Notes: a model not told the origin generated them from the letters alone. Shown: positions 27,336 to 37,254, numbered from the stretch's first letter. The stretch: DNA of 62,879 nt from ARK-15 sp038880255 (GCA_038880255.1 JAVZSA010000004.1:1-62879); one strand, 5' to 3'. Numbers and translations are program-made.

Positions 27336-28970
27336 ATGACAAATTTTAATTGGCTATTGATAAGAAATTCAATGTTTTATGCAAGTGAAGAAATGGGCAT
27401 AGCCCTAAGAAATTCCGCATATTCACCAAACATAAAGGAAAGAATGGATCATTCTTCTGCCATATTTGATAGTGATGGGAGACTTATTGCACAGGCTGAA
27501 CATATTCCTGTTCACTTAGGATCTTTACCCTATGGACTCAAGACTACTCTTGAATATTTGGAAAAAGAAAATGTTGAGCTTAAAAATGGAGATATGATTC
27601 TTGTTAACAATCCTTATATAGCTGGAACACATTTAAATGATATTACTGTTATTAGACCAATATTTTATAAAAATAAAATAATAGCCTATGCTGCAAATAA
27701 GGCACATCATTCTGATATTGGAGGGAAAGTTCCAGGAAGCATTTCAATAGATGCTGAATCACTATTTGAAGAGGGTTTAATACTTAACCCTACATTTTTA
27801 ATGAATAGAAATGAATTTAATGATGATGTAATTAAAATCATTTCTTCAAACTCAAGAAATCCCTACGAAAGAAAAGGTGATTTAAGAGCACAGGCAGCAG
27901 CAAATTTTATTGGTGAAAGGAGGGTTATAGAAACCTTAGAAAAGTATGGAGAAAAAGACTTTTTGGAATCATTCAATAATTATTTTGAATATGCTAGAAA
28001 TATTTTTCTTAGAAAGTTGGAGAATTTTAAAAAGGGTGAATTTTATGGAGAGGACTTCATAGAATTGAATTCTAAAAAAGACTTGAAATTGAAAGTAAAG
28101 ATTAGAATTGAAAATAAAAGGGTAATTGTAGATTATGATGGGACGGATCCGCAGGTAAAAAAACCAATCAATGCTGTGTTAGGTGTCACAATTTCCGGTG
28201 TATATTATGTCTTTAAAACGATTTTAGGTGAAGATTTACCAGTGAATCATGGAACTTTCTCCCAAATTGAAATTCTTGTTCCAAAGGGAAGTATTTTAAA
28301 TCCTGAGTTCCCTTATCCTGTTGCAGGTGGAAATGTTGAAACTAGTCAAAGAAATGCGGATTTACTATATCTTGCACTTAGTAAATCAATTCCTGAAATT
28401 GTTCCAGCCTCCAGTGGTGGGTCAATGAACAATGTTATGATTGGTGGAACAAGTTCGGAAAAAACTTGGGCCTTCTATGAAACTATAGGCGTAGGTACAG
28501 GTGCAAAAAAAGGAAAAGATGGTATTGATGGAATCCATGCGAACATGACAAACACCATGAATACCCCTATAGAAGAAATAGAGAAAAATTTTCCAATAAT
28601 TATGTTAAAATATGAGTTTAGAGAAAATAGTTGCGGAATGGGCGAATTTAGGGGTGGAAATGGTATAATAAGATCTTACATGGCAAGGGATAATCTTATT
28701 TTTACATTTCTTTCAGATAGATTTAGACACTCACCATATGGTCTCTTTGGTGGTGAAAATGGTAAAACAACTCAAGTAATAATAAAAAAAGGAAGAAATA
28801 AAATTTATAAAAAAGAGAATTTCAGCATACAACTTTCTATTGGAGATTACGTTGAAATTAGGACAGCAGGGGGCGGAGGATATGGAGATAAAATAAAAAG
28901 AGATAGAAAAAAATTAATTGAAGATTTTGAAAATGGAATGATTAAAAGGGATAAAATTGATTTTGAGTGA
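27336..28970 (+). CDS. hyuB: Hydantoinase/oxoprolinase family protein, subunit B (HyuB)
   Basis: A 545-residue partner of HyuA. Family features include RNSAYSPNIKERMDHSSAIFD near the N-terminus, AEHIPVHLGSLP, NDPYIAGTHLND-like NNPYIAGTHLNDI, HHSDIGGKVPGS and a C-terminal TAGGGGYGDK. ATG 27336 is preceded 5 nt upstream by GGAGATGA; ATG 27327 overlapping the hyuA stop (ATGA) is the alternative. It is co-transcribed with hyuA and the MFS gene. Confidence 0.88.
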   Translation: MTNFNWLLIRNSMFYASEEMGIALRNSAYSPNIKERMDHSSAIFDSDGRLIAQAEHIPVHLGSLPYGLKTTLEYLEKENVELKNGDMILVNNPYIAGTHLNDITVIRPIFYKNKIIAYAANKAHHSDIGGKVPGSISIDAESLFEEGLILNPTFLMNRNEFNDDVIKIISSNSRNPYERKGDLRAQAAANFIGERRVIETLEKYGEKDFLESFNNYFEYARNIFLRKLENFKKGEFYGEDFIELNSKKDLKLKVKIRIENKRVIVDYDGTDPQVKKPINAVLGVTISGVYYVFKTILGEDLPVNHGTFSQIEILVPKGSILNPEFPYPVAGGNVETSQRNADLLYLALSKSIPEIVPASSGGSMNNVMIGGTSSEKTWAFYETIGVGTGAKKGKDGIDGIHANMTNTMNTPIEEIEKNFPIIMLKYEFRENSCGMGEFRGGNGIIRSYMARDNLIFTFLSDRFRHSPYGLFGGENGKTTQVIIKKGRNKIYKKENFSIQLSIGDYVEIRTAGGGGYGDKIKRDRKKLIEDFENGMIKRDKIDFE

Positions 28971-28975
28971 TATTG

Positions 28976-30082
28976 ATGAGAGAAAAATATCTGATAGCAC
29001 ACGTATTTTTCTTTTCATTTGGTTATAGTATGTTGAGCTTCGAATTACCTCCATTTCTCACATTACTTGGAGCAAATCAATTTTATCTTGGTGAAATGGG
29101 ATTTTTACTTATGCTTCCAAATATTCTCTTGCCAATTCTTTTTTTTAGAATTAGTGATCTTAAAATTGTATATAGATTAATAGTTATATCCGTTTTAATT
29201 ACAGATTTTTCAATTCTATTTTTTTATTTTATAAAATCGTTGGAAATATTACTTTTTTTAATCCTTTTAATTGGAGTTGGTCAGTTTATATGGTGGATTA
29301 CTACCGAAATATTTTTCTCAAATCTTTCACGGGACTCAAAACTTATAAATATTTACAGTTCAATATGGGGTATTGCATATTTTATTGCACCGTTGGTTAG
29401 TTCCTATTTTATTTCAATCTTTGGATATGGTTCTAACTTAATCTTTTCCTTTTTAATTATATTCTTTTCTTTAGTATTATTGATTTCTTATAGACCAAAA
29501 CAATATAAAATTATTGAACAAACTTTTAATAATGGAAAAAAAATTTTTGTAGATTCCTTTTTTCCAAGTTTTGGAGTTGGCCTAGTATTTTCAATTTTTT
29601 ATTCAATTTTTCCTGGATTTTTATTTAAAAATGGATATTCAATATTATTGCTTGGAATTATAATTACTGCATCATCACTCACAAGATTGATTGGATTTTT
29701 TCTGGTAATAAACTTGAGGGATGTTAAAAATATGGAAAGAATTATGAAATTTTCATTTCTTCTTTTATTATTCATTATTTTTCCATTCTTTACATTGAAT
29801 TTTTTTGTAATCCTAATAATGGCCCTAGTTATAGGTTTTGGAAGCTCAGTTGGTATATCAATACCACTAATTTATATTTCAAAAAAGAAAGATTCAGATA
29901 TAAGTAAGAACATTGCAATTTATGAATTATCCTTTGGGGCCAGCGTATCAATATTTTCATTATTTTTAGGTTGGATATCACAAAATTATGGAAACAAAAC
30001 TCCTTATCTTATTGATTTTATAATTGTACTTATTGTATCATTTATTTATATTTATTTAAAAAGTAAGGAAAAGAATATTTAA
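28976..30082 (+). CDS. Major facilitator superfamily transporter
   Basis: About 369 residues with roughly 11-12 hydrophobic helices and short charged loops, in MFS style. No clear substrate motif is seen. The frame begins with GTG 28967 inside the hyuB stop, but ATG 28976 with an AGTGA site 4-5 nt upstream is the better start. Its place behind hyuAB suggests it imports the amide or hydantoin-type substrate or a peptide precursor; that is inference. Confidence 0.75.
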   Translation: MREKYLIAHVFFFSFGYSMLSFELPPFLTLLGANQFYLGEMGFLLMLPNILLPILFFRISDLKIVYRLIVISVLITDFSILFFYFIKSLEILLFLILLIGVGQFIWWITTEIFFSNLSRDSKLINIYSSIWGIAYFIAPLVSSYFISIFGYGSNLIFSFLIIFFSLVLLISYRPKQYKIIEQTFNNGKKIFVDSFFPSFGVGLVFSIFYSIFPGFLFKNGYSILLLGIIITASSLTRLIGFFLVINLRDVKNMERIMKFSFLLLLFIIFPFFTLNFFVILIMALVIGFGSSVGISIPLIYISKKKDSDISKNIAIYELSFGASVSIFSLFLGWISQNYGNKTPYLIDFIIVLIVSFIYIYLKSKEKNI

Positions 30083-30087
30083 ATAAA
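30075..30087 (+). promoter_or_regulatory. TATA box for leaderless zinc-protein/helicase operon
   Basis: ATATTTAAATAAA overlaps the stop of the MFS gene and is centred 27 nt before ATG 30107. No ribosome binding site is present, so the transcript is probably leaderless. Confidence 0.55.
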
Positions 30088-30106
30088 GGTAACATAATTT
30101 AACTTT

Positions 30107-30304
30107 ATGAAAAAAAATCAAAAATGCGATGTTCAAGGATGCAATAATGATGCGGTAAAAACTGTACCTGGAGAAAAGGCTAAAAATATATTTTCATTAA
30201 ATGGCAACTTAAAGAGAGTACATCTATGCAAAGAACATTATAAAGAATACAAGAAAAAAACAAAAAAAGATAGAGAAATTGAAAGGTTAGGATGGGTAAA
30301 GTAA
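30107..30304 (+). CDS. Small zinc-binding protein, function unknown
   Basis: A 65-residue basic protein with a probable zinc site formed by C-x4-C (CDVQGC) near the N-terminus and C-x2-H (CKEH) near residue 45. The C-terminus is rich in Lys and ends RLGWVK. I do not recognise a characterised family. A TATA box 27 nt upstream supports its start. It leads a possible operon with the hyper-AT ORF and the Hef-type helicase, so a nucleic-acid role is conceivable. Confidence 0.7.
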   Translation: MKKNQKCDVQGCNNDAVKTVPGEKAKNIFSLNGNLKRVHLCKEHYKEYKKKTKKDREIERLGWVK

Positions 30305-30726
30305 TGACTTTATTAATTTCTATAAAAAGTTTTACATTGTTTATAGACTTTTATAAATTAAATATAAATGAAAGGGATAAAAAGAATTACAGAATGCTTT
30401 TTTATATTTTTGATTTGCAGTTTCTCTTAATTTTTTTAATTTTTGAACTTATTAACTATTGTAAATTTTTTGGCCAAATTTTTAAAAAAACATTTTTTAT
30501 TTTTCCATCTTATACTTTATTTTGGTATTCAAATAATATTAGTGAAAAAAAGATTAAATTGGAATATGTTAGAAAAATATTCATAAATTTCAATTATATT
30601 ATGTTTTTAAGGAGATATATAAAATTTTTAAAAATATTCTTATTGGATTATAAAATTAATATTTTTAAAAATTATTTTATTAGGAGTTTTAATACCTTGA
30701 AATTTTTTGGTGATAAATATGGTTGA
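30304..30726 (+). CDS. Hyper-AT hypothetical protein between zinc protein and Hef helicase
   Basis: This stretch would otherwise be a 414 bp gap. One frame stays open for about 140 codons although the DNA is more AT-rich than its neighbours and stop codons should be common. ATG 30304 overlaps the preceding stop by one base (TAATG) and the stop overlaps the helicase start by 8 bp, as expected for a coupled operon gene. The product is rich in Phe, Ile, Lys and Tyr, with one or two hydrophobic stretches (about 30-75). I recognise no family, and a fortuitous frame remains possible. Confidence 0.4.
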   Translation: MTLLISIKSFTLFIDFYKLNINERDKKNYRMLFYIFDLQFLLIFLIFELINYCKFFGQIFKKTFFIFPSYTLFWYSNNISEKKIKLEYVRKIFINFNYIMFLRRYIKFLKIFLLDYKINIFKNYFIRSFNTLKFFGDKYG

Positions 30727-32284
30727 TGATAAATCCTTTATAGAGCACCCTCTCATAAAAAAAAATACACTTGAGAAGAGGGAATATCAATTAATGATTT
30801 CAAATGAAATATTATCAAGAAGAGAAAATACGTTGGTGGTACTACCAACTGGTGTAGGAAAGACAGAGATTGCTATAATTATAATTGCTGAGATATTACT
30901 AAAAGAAGGACCAAAAGTGCTTTTTCTTGCTCCAACAAGACCTCTTGTTCTTCAACATAGAGATAGGCTTATTAAATATCTTAAGGAAGAAAAGATTGCA
31001 TCACTTACTGGAAATATTAAACCTGAGGAAAGAAGTATTTTATGGAAAGAAAATAACATATTGGTAAGTACGCCACAAGTAATTAAAAATGATATAATAT
31101 CTGGCATTATTAATCCTAAAGATGTTAAACTTTTAATAGTGGATGAAGCACATAGATCTGTGGGAAAATACGCCTATACTTTTGTAACACAGGAATGTAA
31201 TGAATCTCTAATTGTCGGTCTCACAGCATCTCCTGGGGCTAAACTAGAAAGAATTGAAGAAATAATGAAACATTTAAACATAAAAAAATTTCAAATAAAA
31301 AGTGAATTTGATGAGGATGTTAAACCTTATGTTCATCCAATAAAACTTGAACCAATAATGCTAGATTTCCCAGATGAATTTGAACCATTGAGAGAAAAAT
31401 TAAAAGAACTTTTAAACGCACTTATCCAAGATTTATTAAAAAAATACCCTGACTTAAAGATTAATTCTAAAATAACTAAAAAGTTGATACTTGAAATGCA
31501 AAAAGCATTTTCTGAGATGATAGAAAAGGGTATGAAGTCTTATTATGAAGGGCTATCATTACTTGCAATGGCATTAAAAGTTGAGATAGCTCTTGAATAT
31601 CTTGAAACACAAGGAATACAGACTTGCCATGAATATTTAGAACAACTTGTACAGATGGGAAAAATAGAAGACGCAAAAAGAACAGATGTAAGACTCAACA
31701 AATTACGCGGATTTCAAGAGGCTGTAATAATGGCTAGGGAAATTTCAAAAATTAATTTAATTTCACCAAAATTAAAAAAAATTGAAGAACTAGTAAAGGA
31801 TCAGCTTGAGAAAAATAAACAATCTAGAATAATAATTTTTACAAATTATAGAAATGTTAATCAAGACATTTATGAAATGTTAAAGAATTTAAGAGATGTT
31901 AGACCTTCTAGATTTTTAGGACAAAGTGACAGAGGAGGGGATAAAGGTATGAAACAGGAAGAACAAGAGGAAATATTGAAAAAATTTAAGGAAAATGAAA
32001 TAAATGTTTTAATTTCTACCCAAATAGGAGAAGAGGGTCTTGATATACCTGAAACTGATCTTGTAATTTTCCATGAACCAGTGAGTTCAGAAATAAGAAA
32101 TATACAAAGGAGAGGAAGAACCGGTAGAGCTAGGCCTGGTAGGGTGGTAATATTGGTTTATAAAAATACTATAGATGAAATTATGTTTTACGCGGGAATT
32201 AAAAAAGAAAAAAAGATGAGACAAAGAATAACACAATTAAATAAAAAGAAAAAGGGCCAATATTCCTTACTCGATTTTCAATGA
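30719..32284 (+). CDS. Hef/ERCC4-like DEAH helicase (helicase part only)
   Basis: A 521-residue SF2 helicase resembling the N-terminal half of archaeal Hef and of FANCM. Walker A is VVLPTGVGKTEIA, motif II is DEAH in LLIVDEAHRS, motif III is LTASPG and motif VI is QRRGRTGRARPG. The XPF-type nuclease and HhH domains of full Hef are absent; the protein ends soon after the helicase core. It probably acts on stalled forks. ATG 30719 has GGTGA at 30709-30713. The stop overlaps the convergent ATPase gene by 18 bp. Confidence 0.9.
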   Translation: MVDDKSFIEHPLIKKNTLEKREYQLMISNEILSRRENTLVVLPTGVGKTEIAIIIIAEILLKEGPKVLFLAPTRPLVLQHRDRLIKYLKEEKIASLTGNIKPEERSILWKENNILVSTPQVIKNDIISGIINPKDVKLLIVDEAHRSVGKYAYTFVTQECNESLIVGLTASPGAKLERIEEIMKHLNIKKFQIKSEFDEDVKPYVHPIKLEPIMLDFPDEFEPLREKLKELLNALIQDLLKKYPDLKINSKITKKLILEMQKAFSEMIEKGMKSYYEGLSLLAMALKVEIALEYLETQGIQTCHEYLEQLVQMGKIEDAKRTDVRLNKLRGFQEAVIMAREISKINLISPKLKKIEELVKDQLEKNKQSRIIIFTNYRNVNQDIYEMLKNLRDVRPSRFLGQSDRGGDKGMKQEEQEEILKKFKENEINVLISTQIGEEGLDIPETDLVIFHEPVSSEIRNIQRRGRTGRARPGRVVILVYKNTIDEIMFYAGIKKEKKMRQRITQLNKKKKGQYSLLDFQ

Positions 32285-34840
32285 TTTTGAAGGCATAAAA
32301 TTATATTTCTTGAATCTTTTTTCCATTTTTTCTATATTGATATTTATTGTCCTAATTCTTTCACCATTAATTATGATTCTTTCTCCTTCCTCACAGTAAC
32401 CTGAATCTAGGAGTGTTTTTTTCACCACTCTTTCTAGATCTTTATAATTTTTATATTTTTCAGAATATTCCCTTAAAGCATCCGAAATTCTTTTTGGAGT
32501 AGTAATTAATTTGCCAGAATAATTAAGACATATTCCAGAAATATCTTCTAATAATTTATAATGAGGATCTATGGATAAAAATTCATCCAATGTAAAGCAA
32601 TTATTACAATTTATTTTTTTCACAGTAAAAATTGATATCCCATCGTTAACTGTTTCTGGGTTTATATAAACATTAAATTTTTGTTGATAGATGTTAGGTA
32701 TCATAGGTATGCATCTAAGTATTAATGGATCCTTATTTTCAATCCTCACAATATTTCCCATAGAAAGTAGTTTATCAATCACTTTTCCTTCAATTCCCTG
32801 AAATACTTTTTCTTTTATATCCAAATAATTATTTTTAATAATTTCTTTTATATATTCATTATTTTTGTATTCTGATGTTAGATCATAAATACTTCTTAAA
32901 TTTTCCTCATTTTTTTCAAGATGTAGATATTCTAACAATTTAAGATCAAATATTATTTCAACATTAAAATCTTTATCTCTTACATAATCTTTTGATTTTT
33001 CAATAAGGATTTCCTTATTCTTTTTATCTAATAAAAAATTTTTTTCTATTTTCATAAAATCAGAGAATACCATTGATTTTACATATGCTGTACCTTTTCC
33101 CATAAAAATTAATTTATCCTTTTCTATTGAAAATTTTTCCGAAAAATCGATTGCATCTGAAGGTGAAAGCCTAAAGAGTGCATAGTTTTTAGTATTTGCC
33201 ATTATATTTTCTTTTATTTTTTGGGAAACTGTTGAAAGATGTGTGGTAACCATAAATAGATTAAGATTTTCCTTCCTACCTAAAATTAGCATATCATCAA
33301 ATGATGAATTGTAGTATTCTTGAAATTCATCACAAAAAATAAATGTAGATCCCTTATCCTTTCTTCCTTGAATATAAATCCAAAACATTGTTAAAATTGT
33401 TGAAAGTATAAATGTCGAAACTTTATCCCCTACTTTTCCCCTTTCTCCATTAACAAGAATTATTTTTCCTTCTCTTATTGAATCATAAAATGAAAATTTC
33501 GGATTTCTGCTACAAAACATTTTATTGAGAATTTTGTTATATTTTATGAAAGATAGTGTCCTTCTTGTACTTGATATATCCTCTGATGTAAAATTGTCTA
33601 AATTATCGAGAAATTCAATAAATTCATCATTTGAAGAGATTTTTTTAAAATACTTTCTTATCTCTATATTTGTTATTATTGAATAAATATCTGTCAGTGT
33701 TGATCCTTTTATCTCAGCAAGACCATAAATAGAATTTCTCATTATTTCTTCTATTCTACTTCCTATTAGACCACCTTGTATTCCAGATTCTGCCTCTGTC
33801 ACATTTCTTAACATTTGAATTATATCTTCAGCAAGTCTTGAAATGGCTAAATCTTTATTTATGTAATTTGGCATTTCAAGCAAATTCATGGAAACTAAAG
33901 ATTCCACAGGATCTATGTAAACAACTTTTTCCATTATTTTAGGGTTAAGTGATCCAATAATCCTTTCAACAGAATCACCTGTTGGATCTAAGAAAAGTAT
34001 TGGTACTCCACTATTTATTATATTAAGAAAAATAGAAATTAGCAATGTACTTTTTCCAGAACCTGTTTCACCTATAATAAGCATACTTTGACCTTCTTCC
34101 TTTAAAAGATGCAATTTACAGGAAACATTATTTTTTAGAGATTTACCTATTACAATATCTCCATATATATTCTTTATTTTACTCTGATATTCAGATTTCA
34201 TGCCTAAACCATATTTTATTAATGTAGCTTCAGGATAGGGTAAAAATAGTGATGAATTATTTCCATCAATATATCCTGCAAATCCACTTACCTTTTTCTT
34301 TTTTATCCAATATGTATTTTCAATATAGCCCTTTATTAAATTCAAAAGATCTTCAATAACGTACCCATTTTTAAATGCAACAACAATTCTAATTGATAGA
34401 AAATCTGGGTTTAATATTCTGTTAAAAAATTCTATAACAAGAATGAATGAAGCATTTTGTAAAGCAATACTATATCCAAGAATGTATTCCAATAAGTCAA
34501 CATCCTTTGTTTTTACTTTTAATTTTTCTTTCCTCTTTATAGGCCTGAATTGGAAAACATCATTGAATTTTGATACATCAATTTTATCCACATTCTCAAA
34601 AAATATATTTTCATAGATTGTGTTTAAAGTTTCAATATCAGGATCCCCTGAAAAATAGAAATTTATTGACCAATCTTCAAAAATGATTATTAATTTTATA
34701 TTTTTTTGGGAATTAAGAAGAAATGAAAAGTATATAGATGATAAGGAAAAATGTTTTAATTTTTCTTTATTTGTCCAATTTGGGAATAATATTCTATATT
34801 TTTTACCTTCATTTATATACTCCTCTAATGTCCTCCCCAC
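32267..34840 (-). CDS. HerA/TraG/VirB4-like ATPase, function unknown
   Basis: An 857-residue protein. Walker A GETGSGKS is at about 257-264 and Walker B FIFCDEFQEYY at about 501-511, followed by a sensor-like VTTHLSTVSQKI and ANTKNYALFRLS. This order matches the HerA/FtsK group of DNA or substrate pumps used in conjugation and secretion. The first 240 residues and the last 250 match nothing I recognise, and no clear membrane helix is seen. Translation from GTG 34840 overlaps the lipid-synthase gene by 32 bp. There are no conjugation genes around it. Confidence 0.65.
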   Translation of the reverse strand: MGRTLEEYINEGKKYRILFPNWTNKEKLKHFSLSSIYFSFLLNSQKNIKLIIIFEDWSINFYFSGDPDIETLNTIYENIFFENVDKIDVSKFNDVFQFRPIKRKEKLKVKTKDVDLLEYILGYSIALQNASFILVIEFFNRILNPDFLSIRIVVAFKNGYVIEDLLNLIKGYIENTYWIKKKKVSGFAGYIDGNNSSLFLPYPEATLIKYGLGMKSEYQSKIKNIYGDIVIGKSLKNNVSCKLHLLKEEGQSMLIIGETGSGKSTLLISIFLNIINSGVPILFLDPTGDSVERIIGSLNPKIMEKVVYIDPVESLVSMNLLEMPNYINKDLAISRLAEDIIQMLRNVTEAESGIQGGLIGSRIEEIMRNSIYGLAEIKGSTLTDIYSIITNIEIRKYFKKISSNDEFIEFLDNLDNFTSEDISSTRRTLSFIKYNKILNKMFCSRNPKFSFYDSIREGKIILVNGERGKVGDKVSTFILSTILTMFWIYIQGRKDKGSTFIFCDEFQEYYNSSFDDMLILGRKENLNLFMVTTHLSTVSQKIKENIMANTKNYALFRLSPSDAIDFSEKFSIEKDKLIFMGKGTAYVKSMVFSDFMKIEKNFLLDKKNKEILIEKSKDYVRDKDFNVEIIFDLKLLEYLHLEKNEENLRSIYDLTSEYKNNEYIKEIIKNNYLDIKEKVFQGIEGKVIDKLLSMGNIVRIENKDPLILRCIPMIPNIYQQKFNVYINPETVNDGISIFTVKKINCNNCFTLDEFLSIDPHYKLLEDISGICLNYSGKLITTPKRISDALREYSEKYKNYKDLERVVKKTLLDSGYCEEGERIIINGERIRTININIEKMEKRFKKYNFMPSKSLKIE

Positions 34841-35582
34841 CTTCCCTCCCCCTAATATAGGAAATTATATCTTTTAATCTTATTTTATAATCATTAAATT
34901 TTTCAATAAGTGTACCTGTTACAATTATATCTGCACCTGCTTCAATGAGTGCCTTCACCGATTCTTTATCCCTAATGCCACCACCAACAATTACAGGTAT
35001 TATTACTTCATTCTTTATTGCCTTTATCAATTCTGGAGGTACATGATTAGGAGCACCTGATCCAGCTTCCAAATAAACCAATTTCATTCCAAGAAATTGC
35101 GCTGCTAAAGCATATGAAACAGCATTTTTTATATCATCTCTCTTTATCAAAATTGCTTTACCTACTTTACCCACAGTCATCCCTGGTTCAACAACTATAT
35201 AGCCCATTGGAATTGTTTCAATACCTATCTTTTTAATTAAAAGAGCAGCCTTTACCTGGTTACCTATTATGAAATCTCTATCTGAAGAGTTGAGCATACT
35301 CATAAAATATATTGCATCCGCATGTTTGGAAATACTTTGTAATCCATTTGGAAATATTATTACTGGAATTTTTACATTGCTTTTTATTTCTTTGAGTGTT
35401 TCATCCATAAGTTCTGGAGTGATATTTGTAGATCCTCCTACCATTATTGCATCAGTTCCCAAATTTTCTACTTCAATTGAAAGTTTTTTAGACTCTTCTG
35501 GGCTTTGCTTTGCTGGATCTATCAATGTAAAATGCATTTTTCTTTTCTTTAATGTTTCTAATATATACTCTAAGACCTTCAT
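34809..35582 (-). CDS. Geranylgeranylglyceryl phosphate synthase
   Basis: A 257-residue TIM-barrel prenyltransferase of the PcrB/GGGPS family. FTLIDPAKQSPEES (about 18-31), MVGGSTNIT (about 47-55), YLEAGSGAPNHVP and VGGGIRDKES are the substrate and phosphate-binding segments. It joins geranylgeranyl diphosphate to glycerol-1-phosphate, the first committed step of archaeal ether-lipid synthesis. The enzyme for the second step is encoded directly upstream with a 4 bp overlap. Confidence 0.95.
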   Translation of the reverse strand: MKVLEYILETLKKRKMHFTLIDPAKQSPEESKKLSIEVENLGTDAIMVGGSTNITPELMDETLKEIKSNVKIPVIIFPNGLQSISKHADAIYFMSMLNSSDRDFIIGNQVKAALLIKKIGIETIPMGYIVVEPGMTVGKVGKAILIKRDDIKNAVSYALAAQFLGMKLVYLEAGSGAPNHVPPELIKAIKNEVIIPVIVGGGIRDKESVKALIEAGADIIVTGTLIEKFNDYKIRLKDIISYIRGREGGEDIRGVYK

Positions 35583-36382
35583 GTTAATCCACCCACAATA
35601 AACGATAATAAAGCAATTATCATAGCGTATTTTGAATAAATTTCCCCTCTATGTGGATCCTTAAATTGAACAAGAATGGAAATAATAAATGCAATGTCAG
35701 CAAAGACCACAGAAATCACATAAAAAATACCAAAGTATCCCATAACATATGGTATTGGGGAAATTAATATGGCAACAACATAAAAAATCGACGAAATAAA
35801 TAAAGAATTGGTCTTACCAATTTTCTTTGGTAGCGTTACTCTATTAAAATCACCAGCCATATCTTCCACATCCTTAGTGATTTCCCTACCAAACGTAGCA
35901 AAAAATGCCGTTGTACCTAAGATCGCCGGTAATTCATATTTATTAAAAATTGATCCGGAAAATACGAAAAGTAATAGAAGTATAAAACTTATGTTAATGT
36001 TTCCAATTAGTCCCATCCTTTTTGTATATGATTCATATAAGTAAAGAAATATGATGGCTATTACATTTATAAAAAATGGTATTATACCAAGAAATATTGA
36101 TAAAAATAAACTTACGGAATATATTAAGGCCACATATATTAATGCTTGAGATTTTTTAATTTTGCCTGATGGAATTGGTCTTTCAGGATGGTTTATGAGA
36201 TCCACATCCGCATCATAATAATCGTTGAGAACATTACCCCCAGCATTTGTTAAAAATGCCACTAACATTCCAATTATTATAGGTATATAATTATAATTCC
36301 TTACTGCTAACGCTACAATAATTACAACTATACTTGACATTATGCCATTGATTGGCCTTATTATCTGTAACCACTCTTTCAT
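35579..36382 (-). CDS. Digeranylgeranylglyceryl phosphate synthase (UbiA family)
   Basis: A 267-residue membrane prenyltransferase with about 8-9 helices. The two aspartate-rich motifs are NDYYDADVD (about 53-61) and KDVEDMAGD (about 190-198). It adds the second geranylgeranyl chain to make the unsaturated archaetidic precursor. Pairing with the first-step synthase in one transcript makes this role much more likely than quinone or haem prenylation. Confidence 0.92.
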   Translation of the reverse strand: MKEWLQIIRPINGIMSSIVVIIVALAVRNYNYIPIIIGMLVAFLTNAGGNVLNDYYDADVDLINHPERPIPSGKIKKSQALIYVALIYSVSLFLSIFLGIIPFFINVIAIIFLYLYESYTKRMGLIGNINISFILLLLFVFSGSIFNKYELPAILGTTAFFATFGREITKDVEDMAGDFNRVTLPKKIGKTNSLFISSIFYVVAILISPIPYVMGYFGIFYVISVVFADIAFIISILVQFKDPHRGEIYSKYAMIIALLSFIVGGLT

Positions 36383-36498
36383 TTTATTATAGTAATATTT
36401 TATTAAACATTAATATTTCGATTTATTTTTATTATATTGATTTTATTTATTAAAAAAATTTTATTTTAATTTTTTTAATCACTTTAATTCTTAAATTT

Positions 36499-37254
36499 TT
36501 ATAACTCAATTCTTTTACCTGAAGAGAGTCTAGTATATTTACCCAAGTCTGACATATTCAATAGATCTTTAAGACTAAAAACAGGACCATCCCTACATAC
36601 TCTATAGCCATTTATTGTACATGAGTCACATATGCCAATACCACATTTCATTATTCTTTCTAAACTAGCCTGAAATTTTATATTATTCTTAATAGAATAA
36701 TCCATTATACTTTTAACCATTTTTTCAGGTCCGCATGCATAAATAATATCGGATTTTAAAGGTAATCCATCCGAAACAATACCCTTTTTTCCCATTGACC
36801 CATCCTCAGTAAAAATTAATAATTCATCCAAAAAATTTTGCAATCTTTTTACAAAATAAATTTCTTTTATACTTTTTGCACCCAAAATTAATCTCTTTCT
36901 TTTAAATTTAGATATTTCTATAAAAGGTGCAAGGGAGGATATTCCCGTTCCACCCGCCACAAATAATGCTTCATCACCCTCCTCAAAATAATGGGAACCG
37001 TAAGGTCCTCTAATATAAATATAGTCACCTTCGTTCAGCAAAGATAGTGATTTTGTTCCATTCCCTATTACCTTAAATGTGATTCCTTTAATTTCATTAA
37101 CAAAGGAAAAACTCATAGGTATTTCATCAATACCAGGAATCCATATCATACCAAATTGTCCGGGGTATACATCTTTTTCATATTTAAAAAGCAAAGTATA
37201 AATATTTTCATTTTCCTTTATTTTTTTATCTATTTTTATTCTTTCATAATTCAT
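36499..37254 (-). CDS. pyrK: Dihydroorotate dehydrogenase electron transfer subunit
   Basis: A 251-residue flavoprotein. An FAD-binding beta-barrel is followed by an NAD domain (ALFVAGGTGISSLAPF, about 93-108) and a [2Fe-2S] C-terminal site CGIGICDSC plus a later cysteine. It shuttles electrons between PyrD and NAD in pyrimidine synthesis. It overlaps pyrD by 4 bp. The 116 bp beyond its 3' end hold only AT-rich sequence. Confidence 0.92.
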   Translation of the reverse strand: MNYERIKIDKKIKENENIYTLLFKYEKDVYPGQFGMIWIPGIDEIPMSFSFVNEIKGITFKVIGNGTKSLSLLNEGDYIYIRGPYGSHYFEEGDEALFVAGGTGISSLAPFIEISKFKRKRLILGAKSIKEIYFVKRLQNFLDELLIFTEDGSMGKKGIVSDGLPLKSDIIYACGPEKMVKSIMDYSIKNNIKFQASLERIMKCGIGICDSCTINGYRVCRDGPVFSLKDLLNMSDLGKYTRLSSGKRIEL

